Shown here: one piece after another, positions 25,579 through 33,903 of the stretch
Position numbering within the stretch: position 1 is the first letter of the stretch
How the letters are laid out: each line of letters begins with the position of its first letter
Assembly: GCF_000423125.1 (NCBI RefSeq)
Contig: NZ_AUHJ01000002.1
Coordinates: 62,001 to 126,000, forward strand
Direction: 5' to 3'
Length of the DNA stretch: 64,000 nt
Source of the DNA: Haliea salexigens DSM 19537
GTDB lineage: Bacteria; Pseudomonadota; Gammaproteobacteria; Pseudomonadales; Halieaceae
Notes under the pieces: model-generated
Told to the model about the DNA's origin: nothing
The model's database searches: none
Seen by the model: the letters and a program-made list of their open reading frames with translations, nothing else
Program-made: the position numbers and the translations under genes

Positions 25579-26747
25579 CACGCTTCCAGTAACACGCCTG
25601 CATTGGCCGCCCAGGACAGCCAGACCTGGTCATCCCAGGTAAATCCCCGGTTTTCGATACGTCGTGTATTGGCGGCTTGCGCTTTGAGTATACGCCCCCC
25701 GGCCACCTCAACATGATAGGTACTGATATTGCCCAGATAGGCGATATCATGAACCCTGCCCTGAATGGTGTTCTCCGCACCCGCAGGAGGCTCAGCTGAA
25801 ATATGCATCTTCTCGGGTCGGATGGCCAGAAAGACCTTCTGGGCGGTAGCGAAGGGCTGCTCTGATGACGCCACAAGCGGTGCAAAACCCTCGGCCCAGT
25901 GCAGCTTGTAACAGGTGGGGCCGCAGGGGTGGACGGCACCTTCAATGATGTTCACATCCCCGATGAAGTCAGCGACGTAAACGCAATTGGGTGCCTCGTA
26001 AATTGCCGAAGGGGTCGCCACTTGAATCAGCTCGCCTTCGTCCATTACTGCAACGCGGCTCGCCACCGTCATGGCTTCCTCCTGGTCATGAGTGACGATG
26101 ACGAAAGTTGTGCCGGTTTTTTCCTGAATATCCATCAGCTCGAACTGGGTATCCTGGCGCAGTTTTTTGTCCAGCGCCCCCATCGGTTCATCGAGCAGTA
26201 GCAGTCTGGGCGCTTTCGCCAAACTTCTGGCCAGCGCCACACGCTGACGCTGGCCACCCGAAATCTGGTGCGGTTTGCGCCGCGCGAAGCGTTCCAGTCT
26301 GGTGAGTTTGAGCATTTCCTCCACACGCGCGCGAAGTGCGTCCTTCGGCATCGCCGCGCGCCGCAGGCCAAAGGCAATGTTGTCCCACACGTTGAGGTGC
26401 GGAAACAGAGCGTAGGACTGGAACATCATATTCACGGCGCGCTTGTTGGGAGGGACTGGCACAATATCCTGCCCCGCCAGTTCTATCTGCCCGGAGCTGG
26501 GGTCTTCAAACCCCGCGAGCATGCGCATCATCGTGGTCTTACCGCAGCCGGAAGGGCCCAGCAGCGCGAAAAACTCGTGTTCGTAAATGTCGAGCGTCAG
26601 GTTGCGTACGGCTGTGAAATCGCCGAATTGCTTGGTGACGTTGCTGAACCGGATCAGAGGTTTCGCAGTTGGATCGTCCCAGGGTGCAAAAACGGTTTGT
26701 AGCACGGTGCCCTCGTCAGCGAATGGCAAAAGCCGGCGCGTTGCCAC
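25578..26747 (-). CDS. potG: Polyamine ABC transporter ATPase PotG
   Basis: 389 residues. ABC domain with Walker A GPSGCGKTTMMR, signature ISGGQRQRVALARS, Walker B LLLLDEPMGALD and switch His in VTHDQEE. It is followed by a C-terminal TOBE domain (about 290-380) such as regulates the MalK/PotA class. The assumed start is a GTG at 26747; it lacks a good ribosome site, so a start some codons later is possible (the domain itself begins near LIRFSNVTKQFG). Energises PotHI uptake of polyamines delivered by PotF. Confidence 0.93.
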   Translation of the reverse strand: MATRRLLPFADEGTVLQTVFAPWDDPTAKPLIRFSNVTKQFGDFTAVRNLTLDIYEHEFFALLGPSGCGKTTMMRMLAGFEDPSSGQIELAGQDIVPVPPNKRAVNMMFQSYALFPHLNVWDNIAFGLRRAAMPKDALRARVEEMLKLTRLERFARRKPHQISGGQRQRVALARSLAKAPRLLLLDEPMGALDKKLRQDTQFELMDIQEKTGTTFVIVTHDQEEAMTVASRVAVMDEGELIQVATPSAIYEAPNCVYVADFIGDVNIIEGAVHPCGPTCYKLHWAEGFAPLVASSEQPFATAQKVFLAIRPEKMHISAEPPAGAENTIQGRVHDIAYLGNISTYHVEVAGGRILKAQAANTRRIENRGFTWDDQVWLSWAANAGVLLEA

Positions 26748-26768
26748 GTGCCGGCGTGCAGGGCCTGA

Positions 26769-27854
26769 TCAAGTACCCGACTTGACCCGGGTCCACAGGC
26801 GCGTGACCGTCCGCTGTACCTTGGCAGGGTAGGGCGTCGTGATATAGAGATTCTCCAGCGTCGCGGCATCCGGGTATATAGCGGTATCGTCTATCACGTC
26901 GGGCACCAGGAACGCCTGGCTGGCGAGATTGCCGTTGGCATAGAACACGTAGTTCGAAGCCTGCGCCATGTTCTCTGCGTCCATGATGAAGTTGAGGAAT
27001 GTGTGCGCGCCCTCCGGGTTGGGGGCGTCCACGGGAATCGCCATCTGGTCGAACCACATCAAGGCGCCTTCGCTGGGGGCGTGATAGACGATCTCTACGC
27101 CGGCATCAGCTTCTGCGGCACGGTCGCGAGCCTGGAGAATGTCGCCGGACCAGCCAAAGGCAACGCAGATGTCGCCGTTGGCGAGTGCATTGATATATTC
27201 GGAACTGTGGAATTTCTGCACATGGGGCCGAACCGCCATCAGCAGTGGTTCGACCTTGGCGATCACTTCCGGGTCATGGCTATCCGGGTCCTCGCCGATA
27301 TAGGCGAGCGCAGCGGGAATCACCTCGGCGGGCGCATCCAGAAAGTGCACGCCACAGGAGGCGAGTCGCGCCATGTTTTCCGGCTTGAAAATGAGATCCA
27401 GGGAGTTGATGGGGGCGTCCTCACCCAGTACCTCCGCAACCCTTTTCACATTCACTCCCAGGCCTGTGGTTCCCCACATGTAATTCACAGAGTATTCGTT
27501 ACCGGGGTCGTAGCGTGCCGTGCGCTTTTCGATAACGTCCCACAGGTTCGCGCTGTTGGTCAGTTTTGTCGGGTCCAGTTTCTGGAAGGCGCCTACGGCA
27601 ATCTGGCGTTGCAGAAATGTACCCGACGGTACGACCACGTCGTACCCCGATCCGCCCGCCAACATTTTGGTTTCCAGCACTTCGTTGGAGTCGAAGACAT
27701 CGTAGATGAGTTTCAGCCCGGTCTCTTCCTCGAACTTGGCCAAGAGCTCCTCGTCAATGTAGTCGGACCAGTTGTAAACACGAACCTCGTCGGCTGCTGT
27801 GACTGCTGTCGCAAGGGCGAACAGGCAGGCGGCGCCCAGTATCTTGCCTTTCAT
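26769..27854 (-). CDS. potF: Polyamine-binding periplasmic protein PotF
   Basis: 361 residues with a signal peptide cleaved near VTAADEVRVYNWSDYID. The motif RVYNWSDYI and the acidic/aromatic pocket segments (FDSNEVLETKMLAGGSGYDVVVPS, MWGTTGLGVNV, VAFGWSGDI, SEGALMWFDQMAIP) are those of PotF/PotD. It binds putrescine or related polyamines in the periplasm and feeds PotGHI. Start at 27854 (GGAG upstream); the in-frame extension to 28013 has no signal-like sequence. It is the first gene of the potFGHI operon, 21 bp before potG. Confidence 0.95.
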   Translation of the reverse strand: MKGKILGAACLFALATAVTAADEVRVYNWSDYIDEELLAKFEEETGLKLIYDVFDSNEVLETKMLAGGSGYDVVVPSGTFLQRQIAVGAFQKLDPTKLTNSANLWDVIEKRTARYDPGNEYSVNYMWGTTGLGVNVKRVAEVLGEDAPINSLDLIFKPENMARLASCGVHFLDAPAEVIPAALAYIGEDPDSHDPEVIAKVEPLLMAVRPHVQKFHSSEYINALANGDICVAFGWSGDILQARDRAAEADAGVEIVYHAPSEGALMWFDQMAIPVDAPNPEGAHTFLNFIMDAENMAQASNYVFYANGNLASQAFLVPDVIDDTAIYPDAATLENLYITTPYPAKVQRTVTRLWTRVKSGT

Positions 27855-28294
27855 GTTTGATGCTCCGGAAGGTGGGATCGCCCGAGTATCTACCGGTCTT
27901 TGCGATTTGATCAAGTGTTTCCGCTGTTCCAGAGTTTGTTTTATTTCTGCTTCGCTCCATTGCCGGCCACACGAGGAAACGAAACAGTCGGGTCGCGCAC
28001 CATGCCTGTGCACACGTTACGGCGCGCCGCACGAATTTGATGCGTTGAATCAGTGCCGATCGAGAGCAGGCTGCGGGTGAAAACAAGGTGGAGCGTGGTC
28101 AACCTCTGCACTTTCAGGGCTTCTGGCGTGTTTTTCGGTAGATTGGCATAAAACTCGCAATGTATTTTCCACGGGTCGGGCTTCGCAGGCTGATGCCCGA
28201 CGACCGCGAGTTCCGGGACGACCCGGACGGCCCACCCGCCGCTGACCGTGTCTGGACGACCAGATGATTTCTGTGGACAGGCGAGGTTGTCTCT
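27855..28294. promoter_or_regulatory. 440-bp divergent region between potF and the oxygenase cassette
   Basis: No credible gene is seen; several short frames cross it but none has a family motif or a good ribosome site. It should contain the leftward pot promoter and the rightward promoter of the oxygenase cassette. I do not recognise an operator. Confidence 0.4.
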
Positions 28295-29338
28295 ATGTCA
28301 GTGACACCGAACACCCATCAAGCATTCCAGTCGCTACCGGTCGTGAACATCGCGGGCTTGAGCTCTGCCAGCGTAAACAGCCGCATGCGAGCAGCACAGG
28401 AACTCGGAAATGCCGCGCGCGCTGCCGGCTTTCTGTACATAACGGGCCACGGAATCGCTCCTGAGATCATTCAGCGTTTCCGCCAGCGCGCGGCCGAGTT
28501 CTTCGCCCAGAGCCAGGCCGTCAAGATGGCGAGTTATATCGGACATTCCCGCAATCACAGCGGCTATGTACCTGAGGGTGAAGAACAGCTCTATGGCACC
28601 GCGTTGCCAGATCGCAAGGAAGCCTACGATCTGAACTACGATATGCTCGAACCCGCTCATGAGCGCCCGATGCTGGGACCAAACCAGTGGCCAGATATGC
28701 CCGGTTTCAAGCCTGACGTGCAGGCTTATTACAACGCGGCCTTTGCACTGGGAAAGCGCCTTTTTCGCGGGTTTGCTTTGGCTCTTGGGCTGCCGGAAGA
28801 CCGCTTTACCCGCCTCGTCACGAGGCCACCTACACAACTGCGCCTCATTCATTATCCCCATGATCCATGCCCGGACGCTGCAGCGGCCGGCATCGGCGCC
28901 CATACAGACTACGAGTGTTTCACGATTCTGTTGCCGACGGCGCCGGGTCTGGAAGTCATGAACGGCGCGGGGCAATGGATCGACGTGCCGCTGCGTGAGA
29001 ATGCATTCGTCATCAACATAGGCGATATGTTGGAAATACTCAGCAATGGCGAGTTGATCGCCACTGCACACCGGGTGCGGAAGGTGGCTGAAGAGCGCTA
29101 TGCGTTCCCGATGTTCTGCAACGTCGATTACGACGTGGAGATCAGGCCCCTGCCGGAGCTGTTGCATGCAGGAAGTCCTCCGCGCTACGCGCCGCAAATT
29201 TGCGGTGAACACCTGTTTGCACAAACTGCACAGACCTTCGCCTACTTGAAGCGGCGTCTCGAGACCGGCGAGCTTGTGCTGCCCAAAGGCAGCCTCGGCC
29301 TGTCCAGCTTTGGTCCCAAAGTGCGAGCGCAGCCATGA
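28295..29338 (+). CDS. Isopenicillin-N-synthase-family Fe(II) oxygenase
   Basis: 347 residues. An N-terminal DIOX_N region (about 14-130) and a 2-oxoglutarate/Fe(II) oxygenase core (about 178-290). The iron ligands are His203 and Asp205 in GAHTDYECFT and His259 in ATAHRV; Arg268 in ERYAF takes the position that binds the co-substrate carboxylate (RxS-like, here RYA). The tail YAPQICGEHLFAQTAQTFAYLKRRL is shared with many bacterial relatives. Such enzymes hydroxylate, desaturate or cyclise small molecules. The substrate is unknown. It is the first gene of a cassette: its TGA overlaps the next ATG by four bases. Confidence 0.9.
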   Translation: MSVTPNTHQAFQSLPVVNIAGLSSASVNSRMRAAQELGNAARAAGFLYITGHGIAPEIIQRFRQRAAEFFAQSQAVKMASYIGHSRNHSGYVPEGEEQLYGTALPDRKEAYDLNYDMLEPAHERPMLGPNQWPDMPGFKPDVQAYYNAAFALGKRLFRGFALALGLPEDRFTRLVTRPPTQLRLIHYPHDPCPDAAAAGIGAHTDYECFTILLPTAPGLEVMNGAGQWIDVPLRENAFVINIGDMLEILSNGELIATAHRVRKVAEERYAFPMFCNVDYDVEIRPLPELLHAGSPPRYAPQICGEHLFAQTAQTFAYLKRRLETGELVLPKGSLGLSSFGPKVRAQP

Positions 29339-30276
29339 CACTGGCAGAGTTGCTTGAGAAATACCCACGGGAGCCCTCCAGCGGCGTACCGGACTGGATG
29401 CTGGGCTGTTTTCGCCGACGTTGCATAAGCTTTGCCAACGGCGAGTCGGACGAGCAGACCATCGTGTACTGGTTCCAGAGTCGGAATTTCACCATCGACC
29501 TGCGTCTGCCGCGGTTGCAGGAGCAGGTGCGTGCCGCACCGCTGGGGCAATACAGTAAACGCGAAATTGCGGCTCGAGCGAACTACGAGGGCTGGCGGGC
29601 ACCGTGTGTATGGAGCGGTGAAGAGATGGAATGGCATCCCGGCGAGTCATTGCAGGTGACCGACCGGTGGCCCGAACCTGCTGAACTCAAGAGGATCGGC
29701 AACTGCATGATCGAGTTTGCCCCCAGTGGTGCCTATGTCGAGGATTGGCGGCTGCAGCCGTCGGCACCCGGGCCATTTTTGGGCCTGCAGCTGTTGCAGG
29801 AGTACGACGAGGGTATCGGTCGGTGGTCAACCCGTGGCGGCGGATTGATCATATGCGGCGACCATGCGGCACAGGTGTTGGGTCGGCCAGCCAGCATTCC
29901 CGCAGGCGCGGCAACCTTGCAGGAACGTGCGGTAGGCGCGCTGGGTGATACGCAGACGTTGCGCGCGCTACTCGATTTCGAGACCTCGGTTGCTGTCGGT
30001 TCTGTCGCCGGTGGGTACACGGTGGTTCACAGCACCTGCCCCGAGCGCAGAGGGCAACCACTCCTCGAGTCAGGCACGTTTGCCTGGGCGCAGGACAGCG
30101 AAGAGCTTGAGCATGAGTTTTACCACGATGGACGGCGGTGCCTGCGACGCTACGCGGTTGATGTGATTGACCCACAGCGGAGCTTTTCCGTCAAAACCGC
30201 GGCCAATCCCGCATCCGATAACTGGTTTGCGCGCGAGTCAGCCACACTCCGGCGCTATGCTGAGGTTCTTGTATGA
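29335..30276 (+). CDS. Uncharacterised 313-residue protein of the oxygenase cassette
   Basis: No signal peptide and no membrane segment. The sequence is rich in beta-type patterns: VYWFQSRNFTIDLRLPRL near residues 43-60, NYEGWRAPCVWSGEEMEWHP near 80-100, and a DWRLQP stretch near 137. The alternation suggests one or two lipocalin-like barrels, but that is an impression only. I cannot name a family. It is locked between the oxygenase and the GNAT-like gene by ATGA overlaps on both sides, so it almost surely works in the same pathway, perhaps as a small-molecule carrier or enzyme. Confidence 0.8.
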   Translation: MTLAELLEKYPREPSSGVPDWMLGCFRRRCISFANGESDEQTIVYWFQSRNFTIDLRLPRLQEQVRAAPLGQYSKREIAARANYEGWRAPCVWSGEEMEWHPGESLQVTDRWPEPAELKRIGNCMIEFAPSGAYVEDWRLQPSAPGPFLGLQLLQEYDEGIGRWSTRGGGLIICGDHAAQVLGRPASIPAGAATLQERAVGALGDTQTLRALLDFETSVAVGSVAGGYTVVHSTCPERRGQPLLESGTFAWAQDSEELEHEFYHDGRRCLRRYAVDVIDPQRSFSVKTAANPASDNWFARESATLRRYAEVLV

Positions 30277-30842
30277 CCCGCTACAGGGCACGCGCTGCCG
30301 GTTTTCTGCCGTTGGCACTGGCAGGCGACAGGCTCCCTGAACGCTGGAGAGGCACCCATGCAATGCTGGTGCCGGCGGGCCCGGAGTGGGTGGCGCTGGA
30401 CTATGCCGCGGTCATGGCCAGCCGAGGTCAGATCCAGCATCTTTTTGGCCCCGCAGACAGCTGGCCGGCAGAGACAATGAGCCTGGAAGAGGATCGTGCC
30501 GACCTCATCTGGCATGAGCAGGAATTTGTGACGCAGCGCTCGTTTGCTTATCACCTCCTCACCCACGATGGCAGCGACTGCCTGGGCTGCCTGTATCTGT
30601 ACCCCACGGCGAGCCAGGATCACGATGCAGAAGCCTACCTCTGGACACACGCCACCCTGCCTGCAGATGAGGCCTCCCGGATTGAGGATGAGGTGGTTGC
30701 CTGGGTAGACCGGGATTGGCCGTTTCGTGCGGTGGCGTGGCCCGGGAGGTTCATCGCGTTTGATGCCTGGGCAGAGGCCGGCATACCCAATTACTACGCG
30801 AGCACCCGTATGGCGGCAGTTCCGCCTGTCAGCGGCGCTTGA
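30273..30842 (+). CDS. Probable GNAT-fold protein of the oxygenase cassette
   Basis: 189 residues. The pattern LTHDGSDCLGCLYLYPTAS followed by AYLWTHATLPADEASRIEDEVVAWVDRDWPF and VAWPGRF resembles GCN5-type acyltransferases, with strand beta4 (CLGCLYLYP) and the acidic segment before it. The usual RxxGxG acetyl-CoA loop is not evident, so catalysis is uncertain. Start overlaps the preceding stop (ATGA). It precedes the substrate-binding protein gene by 35 bp. Confidence 0.72.
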   Translation: MTRYRARAAGFLPLALAGDRLPERWRGTHAMLVPAGPEWVALDYAAVMASRGQIQHLFGPADSWPAETMSLEEDRADLIWHEQEFVTQRSFAYHLLTHDGSDCLGCLYLYPTASQDHDAEAYLWTHATLPADEASRIEDEVVAWVDRDWPFRAVAWPGRFIAFDAWAEAGIPNYYASTRMAAVPPVSGA

Positions 30843-30877
30843 TTCTTGTTGTACACATCCCCTCGAGGAGATCGACC

Positions 30878-31951
30878 ATGAAACGAATCTATCGCTCAAT
30901 CGCAGTACCGCTGTTAACAGCCACGCTCTGCTTCTCGGCAGGATGGGCACAAGCCGAGGAGCGGCGCACACAGTTTTCCCTCGCCTGGTCCATCTACGTA
31001 GGGTTCATGCCCTGGGCCTATATGGACGAGGCTGGCATCATGGACAAGTGGGCAAAGAAGTACGGTATTGAAGTGGATCTCGTGCAGATCAACGACTATA
31101 TCGAGGCTATCAACATGTACACGGTGGGTGAGTTCGACGGCGCAACCATGACCAACATGGATATGCTGACAATCCCTTCCGCTTCCGGTGTTGACACCAC
31201 GGCGCTGATTACCGGCGATTTTTCCAACGGCAATGATGCGGTTGTGCTGAAGGGCCGCGACAGCATGCAGGACATCAAGGGCATGGAGGTTTATCTACTG
31301 GAACTCTCCGTATCCCACTACGCCCTCGCTCGCGCACTGGAGATGGCTGGTCTCAGCGAGCGCGACGTCACGCTGATCAATACATCGGACGCCGATATCG
31401 CCACCACGTTCAAAAACAGCGAGGTGCAGGCTGTCACCCTCTGGAATCCACAGCTACAAATGGCCATGCAGGAACCCAATGCGGTAAAGGTGTTTGATTC
31501 CAGCCAGATTCCCGGTGAGATTCTTGACGTGATGGGCGTCAATTCGGCAACGCTGAAGAAATACCCCGAACTCGGTAAGGCGGTAACCGGCGCGTGGTTC
31601 GAGACGGTGGGCATCATGCTGGGTGACACACCACAGGCAATCGAAGCGAAAACCTATATGGGTGAGAATTCGGGCACGGACCTCGAAGGGTATGAAATGC
31701 AGTTGGCCGCCACCCACATGTTCAAGACGCCGCAGGACAAGCTGGACTACCTGACCACGACGCGCGTGCGTGAGACCATGGACTTCGTGACGCAGTTCAC
31801 CTTCAAGCACGGTTTGCTGGGTGCGGGCGCGGCGTCCCCCGATGTTATCGGCATTGAATTGCCGGACGGTTCTATCTGGGGCAACGAGGCCAACGTGAAG
31901 ATGCGTTTTGACCACCAGTTTGTACGCATGGCGGCGGAAGGTACGCTGTAG
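30878..31951 (+). CDS. ABC transporter substrate-binding protein, urea-carboxylase-region type
   Basis: 357 residues with a signal peptide (SIAVPLLTATLCFSAGWAQAEE). The mature protein begins FSLAWSIYVGFMPWAYMDEAGIMDKWAKKYGIEVDLVQINDYIEAIN. This and TMTNMDMLTIPSASGVDTTALITGDFSNGNDAVVLKG are the hallmarks of the NitT/TauT-like binding proteins found beside urea carboxylase genes. Start at 30878 follows GAGGAG. No cognate ATPase, permease, urea carboxylase or allophanate hydrolase is in the window, so it is an orphan here; it may use a transporter encoded elsewhere. Ligand probably a small nitrogenous compound, by family only. Confidence 0.9.
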   Translation: MKRIYRSIAVPLLTATLCFSAGWAQAEERRTQFSLAWSIYVGFMPWAYMDEAGIMDKWAKKYGIEVDLVQINDYIEAINMYTVGEFDGATMTNMDMLTIPSASGVDTTALITGDFSNGNDAVVLKGRDSMQDIKGMEVYLLELSVSHYALARALEMAGLSERDVTLINTSDADIATTFKNSEVQAVTLWNPQLQMAMQEPNAVKVFDSSQIPGEILDVMGVNSATLKKYPELGKAVTGAWFETVGIMLGDTPQAIEAKTYMGENSGTDLEGYEMQLAATHMFKTPQDKLDYLTTTRVRETMDFVTQFTFKHGLLGAGAASPDVIGIELPDGSIWGNEANVKMRFDHQFVRMAAEGTL

Positions 31952-31961
31952 AGTCGTACGC

Positions 31962-31991
31962 ACCAGTGCCGGCTACACGGTCGGCACTGGT
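31962..31991. terminator. Ten-base-pair hairpin between convergent genes
   Basis: ACCAGTGCCG (31962-31971) pairs perfectly with CGGCACTGGT (31982-31991) around a ten-base loop. It lies between the binding-protein stop and, on the other strand, overlaps the last codons of the DMT transporter. No T run follows on either strand, so it is only a likely bidirectional 3'-end structure. Confidence 0.5.
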
Positions 31992-32845
31992 TCCTCGCTG
32001 CGCGATCCCTCCAGCATGGCGGCTACCAGCACCATGACGCCACCAACGATTTCAAACAACTGTAGTTGTGTTTGCATGATGATTGCAGTGGATGCCACCG
32101 CGACCACGAGCTCGGCAACGATGATAATGGAAGATCGCCCGGCATCCATTTGAGTGACGCCCCACTGAGTCCCGGCGGTAATCAACGTCAGCCAGAGGCC
32201 TCCATAGACCACCGCCCAGACCGCTGCCTGGGGGGAGGGCAGGCTGGCCGCGGATACGACAAGCAGGGAAGAAATGCCGATCATGGCGGTACAGCCGATG
32301 AACATGGCGGCTACCTTGCTCATCACCGGTATGTCCTGGGTGAAGCGAAACAGGATGTTGGTGGCGGCAAGCCCCATGCCGGAGCCCAGTGCGAGCAGGT
32401 CGATCCAGGTGATGCCTGTCCATGAGGTATGCGCGACATCCAGTATGATGAATGCGCCGGACAAACACAGCACAACGGCGAGCAGGCGCACGGCATCCAC
32501 TCGCTCACCGAGGAACAGACGTCCACCCAGTACACTCCATACCGGTAACAGGTAGAAGAGAATCATCACGCGGATAACGTCGCCGTGATAGATGGCTGTC
32601 TGGAACGAGGCATTGGCAAAGCCGCCGGCCAGTGCAACCAGTGCCATCAGTTGCAACTTGTGTTGCCATTGGCGGCGTTGCCGATAGAGCCATGGCAGCA
32701 ACAGCAGGGCCCCCGCACCGAATGCGATGAACACCAGGTGCAAGCCGTCCAGGCCCTGGTCGCTGAGCGCCTTGATTGGCAGCCATGTCAGGCCCCACCC
32801 AGCTGAACTGAGGAAAAGCACCAGTGCGGCAAATCGCGTATTCAT
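31973..32845 (-). CDS. DMT-superfamily (EamA) transporter
   Basis: 290 residues, ten predicted membrane helices as two EamA repeats (about 5-135 and 148-280). Typical features are the N-terminal SSAGWGLTWLPIKAL, RVMILFYLLPVWSVLGGRLFLGERV and the mirrored late AGRSSIIIVAELVVAVAST. Start at 32845 gives the standard N-terminus; the longer frame has a Cys/Arg-rich lead and is rejected. EamA proteins export amino acids or metabolites; the substrate is unknown. It is convergent with the substrate-binding protein gene and 46 bp downstream of the DUF808 gene. Confidence 0.9.
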   Translation of the reverse strand: MNTRFAALVLFLSSAGWGLTWLPIKALSDQGLDGLHLVFIAFGAGALLLLPWLYRQRRQWQHKLQLMALVALAGGFANASFQTAIYHGDVIRVMILFYLLPVWSVLGGRLFLGERVDAVRLLAVVLCLSGAFIILDVAHTSWTGITWIDLLALGSGMGLAATNILFRFTQDIPVMSKVAAMFIGCTAMIGISSLLVVSAASLPSPQAAVWAVVYGGLWLTLITAGTQWGVTQMDAGRSSIIIVAELVVAVASTAIIMQTQLQLFEIVGGVMVLVAAMLEGSRSEEPVPTV

Positions 32846-32891
32846 GCAGAGATCGTTACCGAAGTCATGGAAAAGAAGCAGGCCTGAGCGC

Positions 32892-33806
32892 TCAACGGAA
32901 CAATCTCGTCCACAGAGCCTGCAAGGGGGTGATCGTCGCCACCAGCAAGGCGCCGGCAAGCAGGCCAAAGCAACCGTCAGCCAAGGTGTTTACAAGCACC
33001 TGAGCAACACCGGTAAAGCCCTCTGTGTACGCCATGATGGCGGCGTGCACCGGCGGCAGCCCGTGCGTGAGAATGCCGCCGCCAACCAGGAACATGGCGG
33101 TGGTGCCGAGTACCGAGAGTGTGCGCATCAGGTGCGGTGCAAGCCAGAGAATGCCGTGGCCGGTTTTTTGCGCCAGCGCGCTCTCGCGTCCACTTAAATA
33201 CAGGCCGCCGTCATCCAGTTTGACGATGCCGGCTACAAGCCCGTATACGCCAACCGTTATCATGATGGCGACGACAGAGAGCACCAGGAATTGCATGCCG
33301 ATGGCCTCGGCAGCGACCGTTCCCAGGGTAATCGCAATGATTTCCGCGGACAGAATGAAGTCGGTGCGAATCGCGCCTTTGATCTTCTTTTGCTCAACCG
33401 CGCGCAAGTCTACCTGCGGATCTTTCAGGGCGGCGCGCAGGGCTTGCGCGTGCGCCTCTTGCTCATTGCGGTGCAGAAAGCGGTGCGCGATTTTTTCGAA
33501 GCCCTCGAAACAGAGGAATGCACCGCCCAGCATCAGCAGCGGCGTAATCAGCCACGGCGCGAAAAAACTGATTGCCACTGCTGCAGGCACGAGAATGGCT
33601 TTGTTGACCAGTGACCCCTTGGCCACGGCCCATACCACGGGCAATTCACGTGCGGGCCGAACACCGGCCACCTGTTGCGCATTCAGCGCGAGGTCATCTC
33701 CCAGCACCCCGGCGGTTTTTTTGGTCGCCGTTTTGGTCATCAGGGAAACATCGTCCAGGATCGTGGCGATGTCATCGATCAGCGCGAGCAGACTGCTTCC
33801 GGCCAT
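32892..33806 (-). CDS. DUF808 family inner-membrane protein (YedI-like)
   Basis: 304 residues with several membrane segments. The N-terminus MAGSSLLALIDDIATILDDVSLMTKTA and the following DDLALNAQQVAG are the family signature of DUF808/YedI. A central KKIKGAIRTDFILSAEIIAITLGTV and late GILTHGLPPVHAAI are also shared. Length agrees with E. coli YedI (305 aa). Function is not established for the family. Confidence 0.93.
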   Translation of the reverse strand: MAGSSLLALIDDIATILDDVSLMTKTATKKTAGVLGDDLALNAQQVAGVRPARELPVVWAVAKGSLVNKAILVPAAVAISFFAPWLITPLLMLGGAFLCFEGFEKIAHRFLHRNEQEAHAQALRAALKDPQVDLRAVEQKKIKGAIRTDFILSAEIIAITLGTVAAEAIGMQFLVLSVVAIMITVGVYGLVAGIVKLDDGGLYLSGRESALAQKTGHGILWLAPHLMRTLSVLGTTAMFLVGGGILTHGLPPVHAAIMAYTEGFTGVAQVLVNTLADGCFGLLAGALLVATITPLQALWTRLFR

Positions 33807-33903
33807 GGTGCACGGCCTCCCCGGCCCAACGATAAGATCAGGTGCCCAGTCTAGCGGAAATCGCTACCTGCAGAAATGCATCAGTGTTGTGAAAGTGGCC
33901 GGC

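Noticed and set aside
28295-29338. The oxygenase as an ethylene-forming enzyme feeding the ETR1-like cyclase
   Set aside because: It shares the general fold and the GAHTDY and GEH motifs with ethylene-forming enzyme, but so do many bacterial relatives. As far as I can recall the arginine-binding residues they are not matched, and the genes are 12 kb apart. Kept only as an idea.
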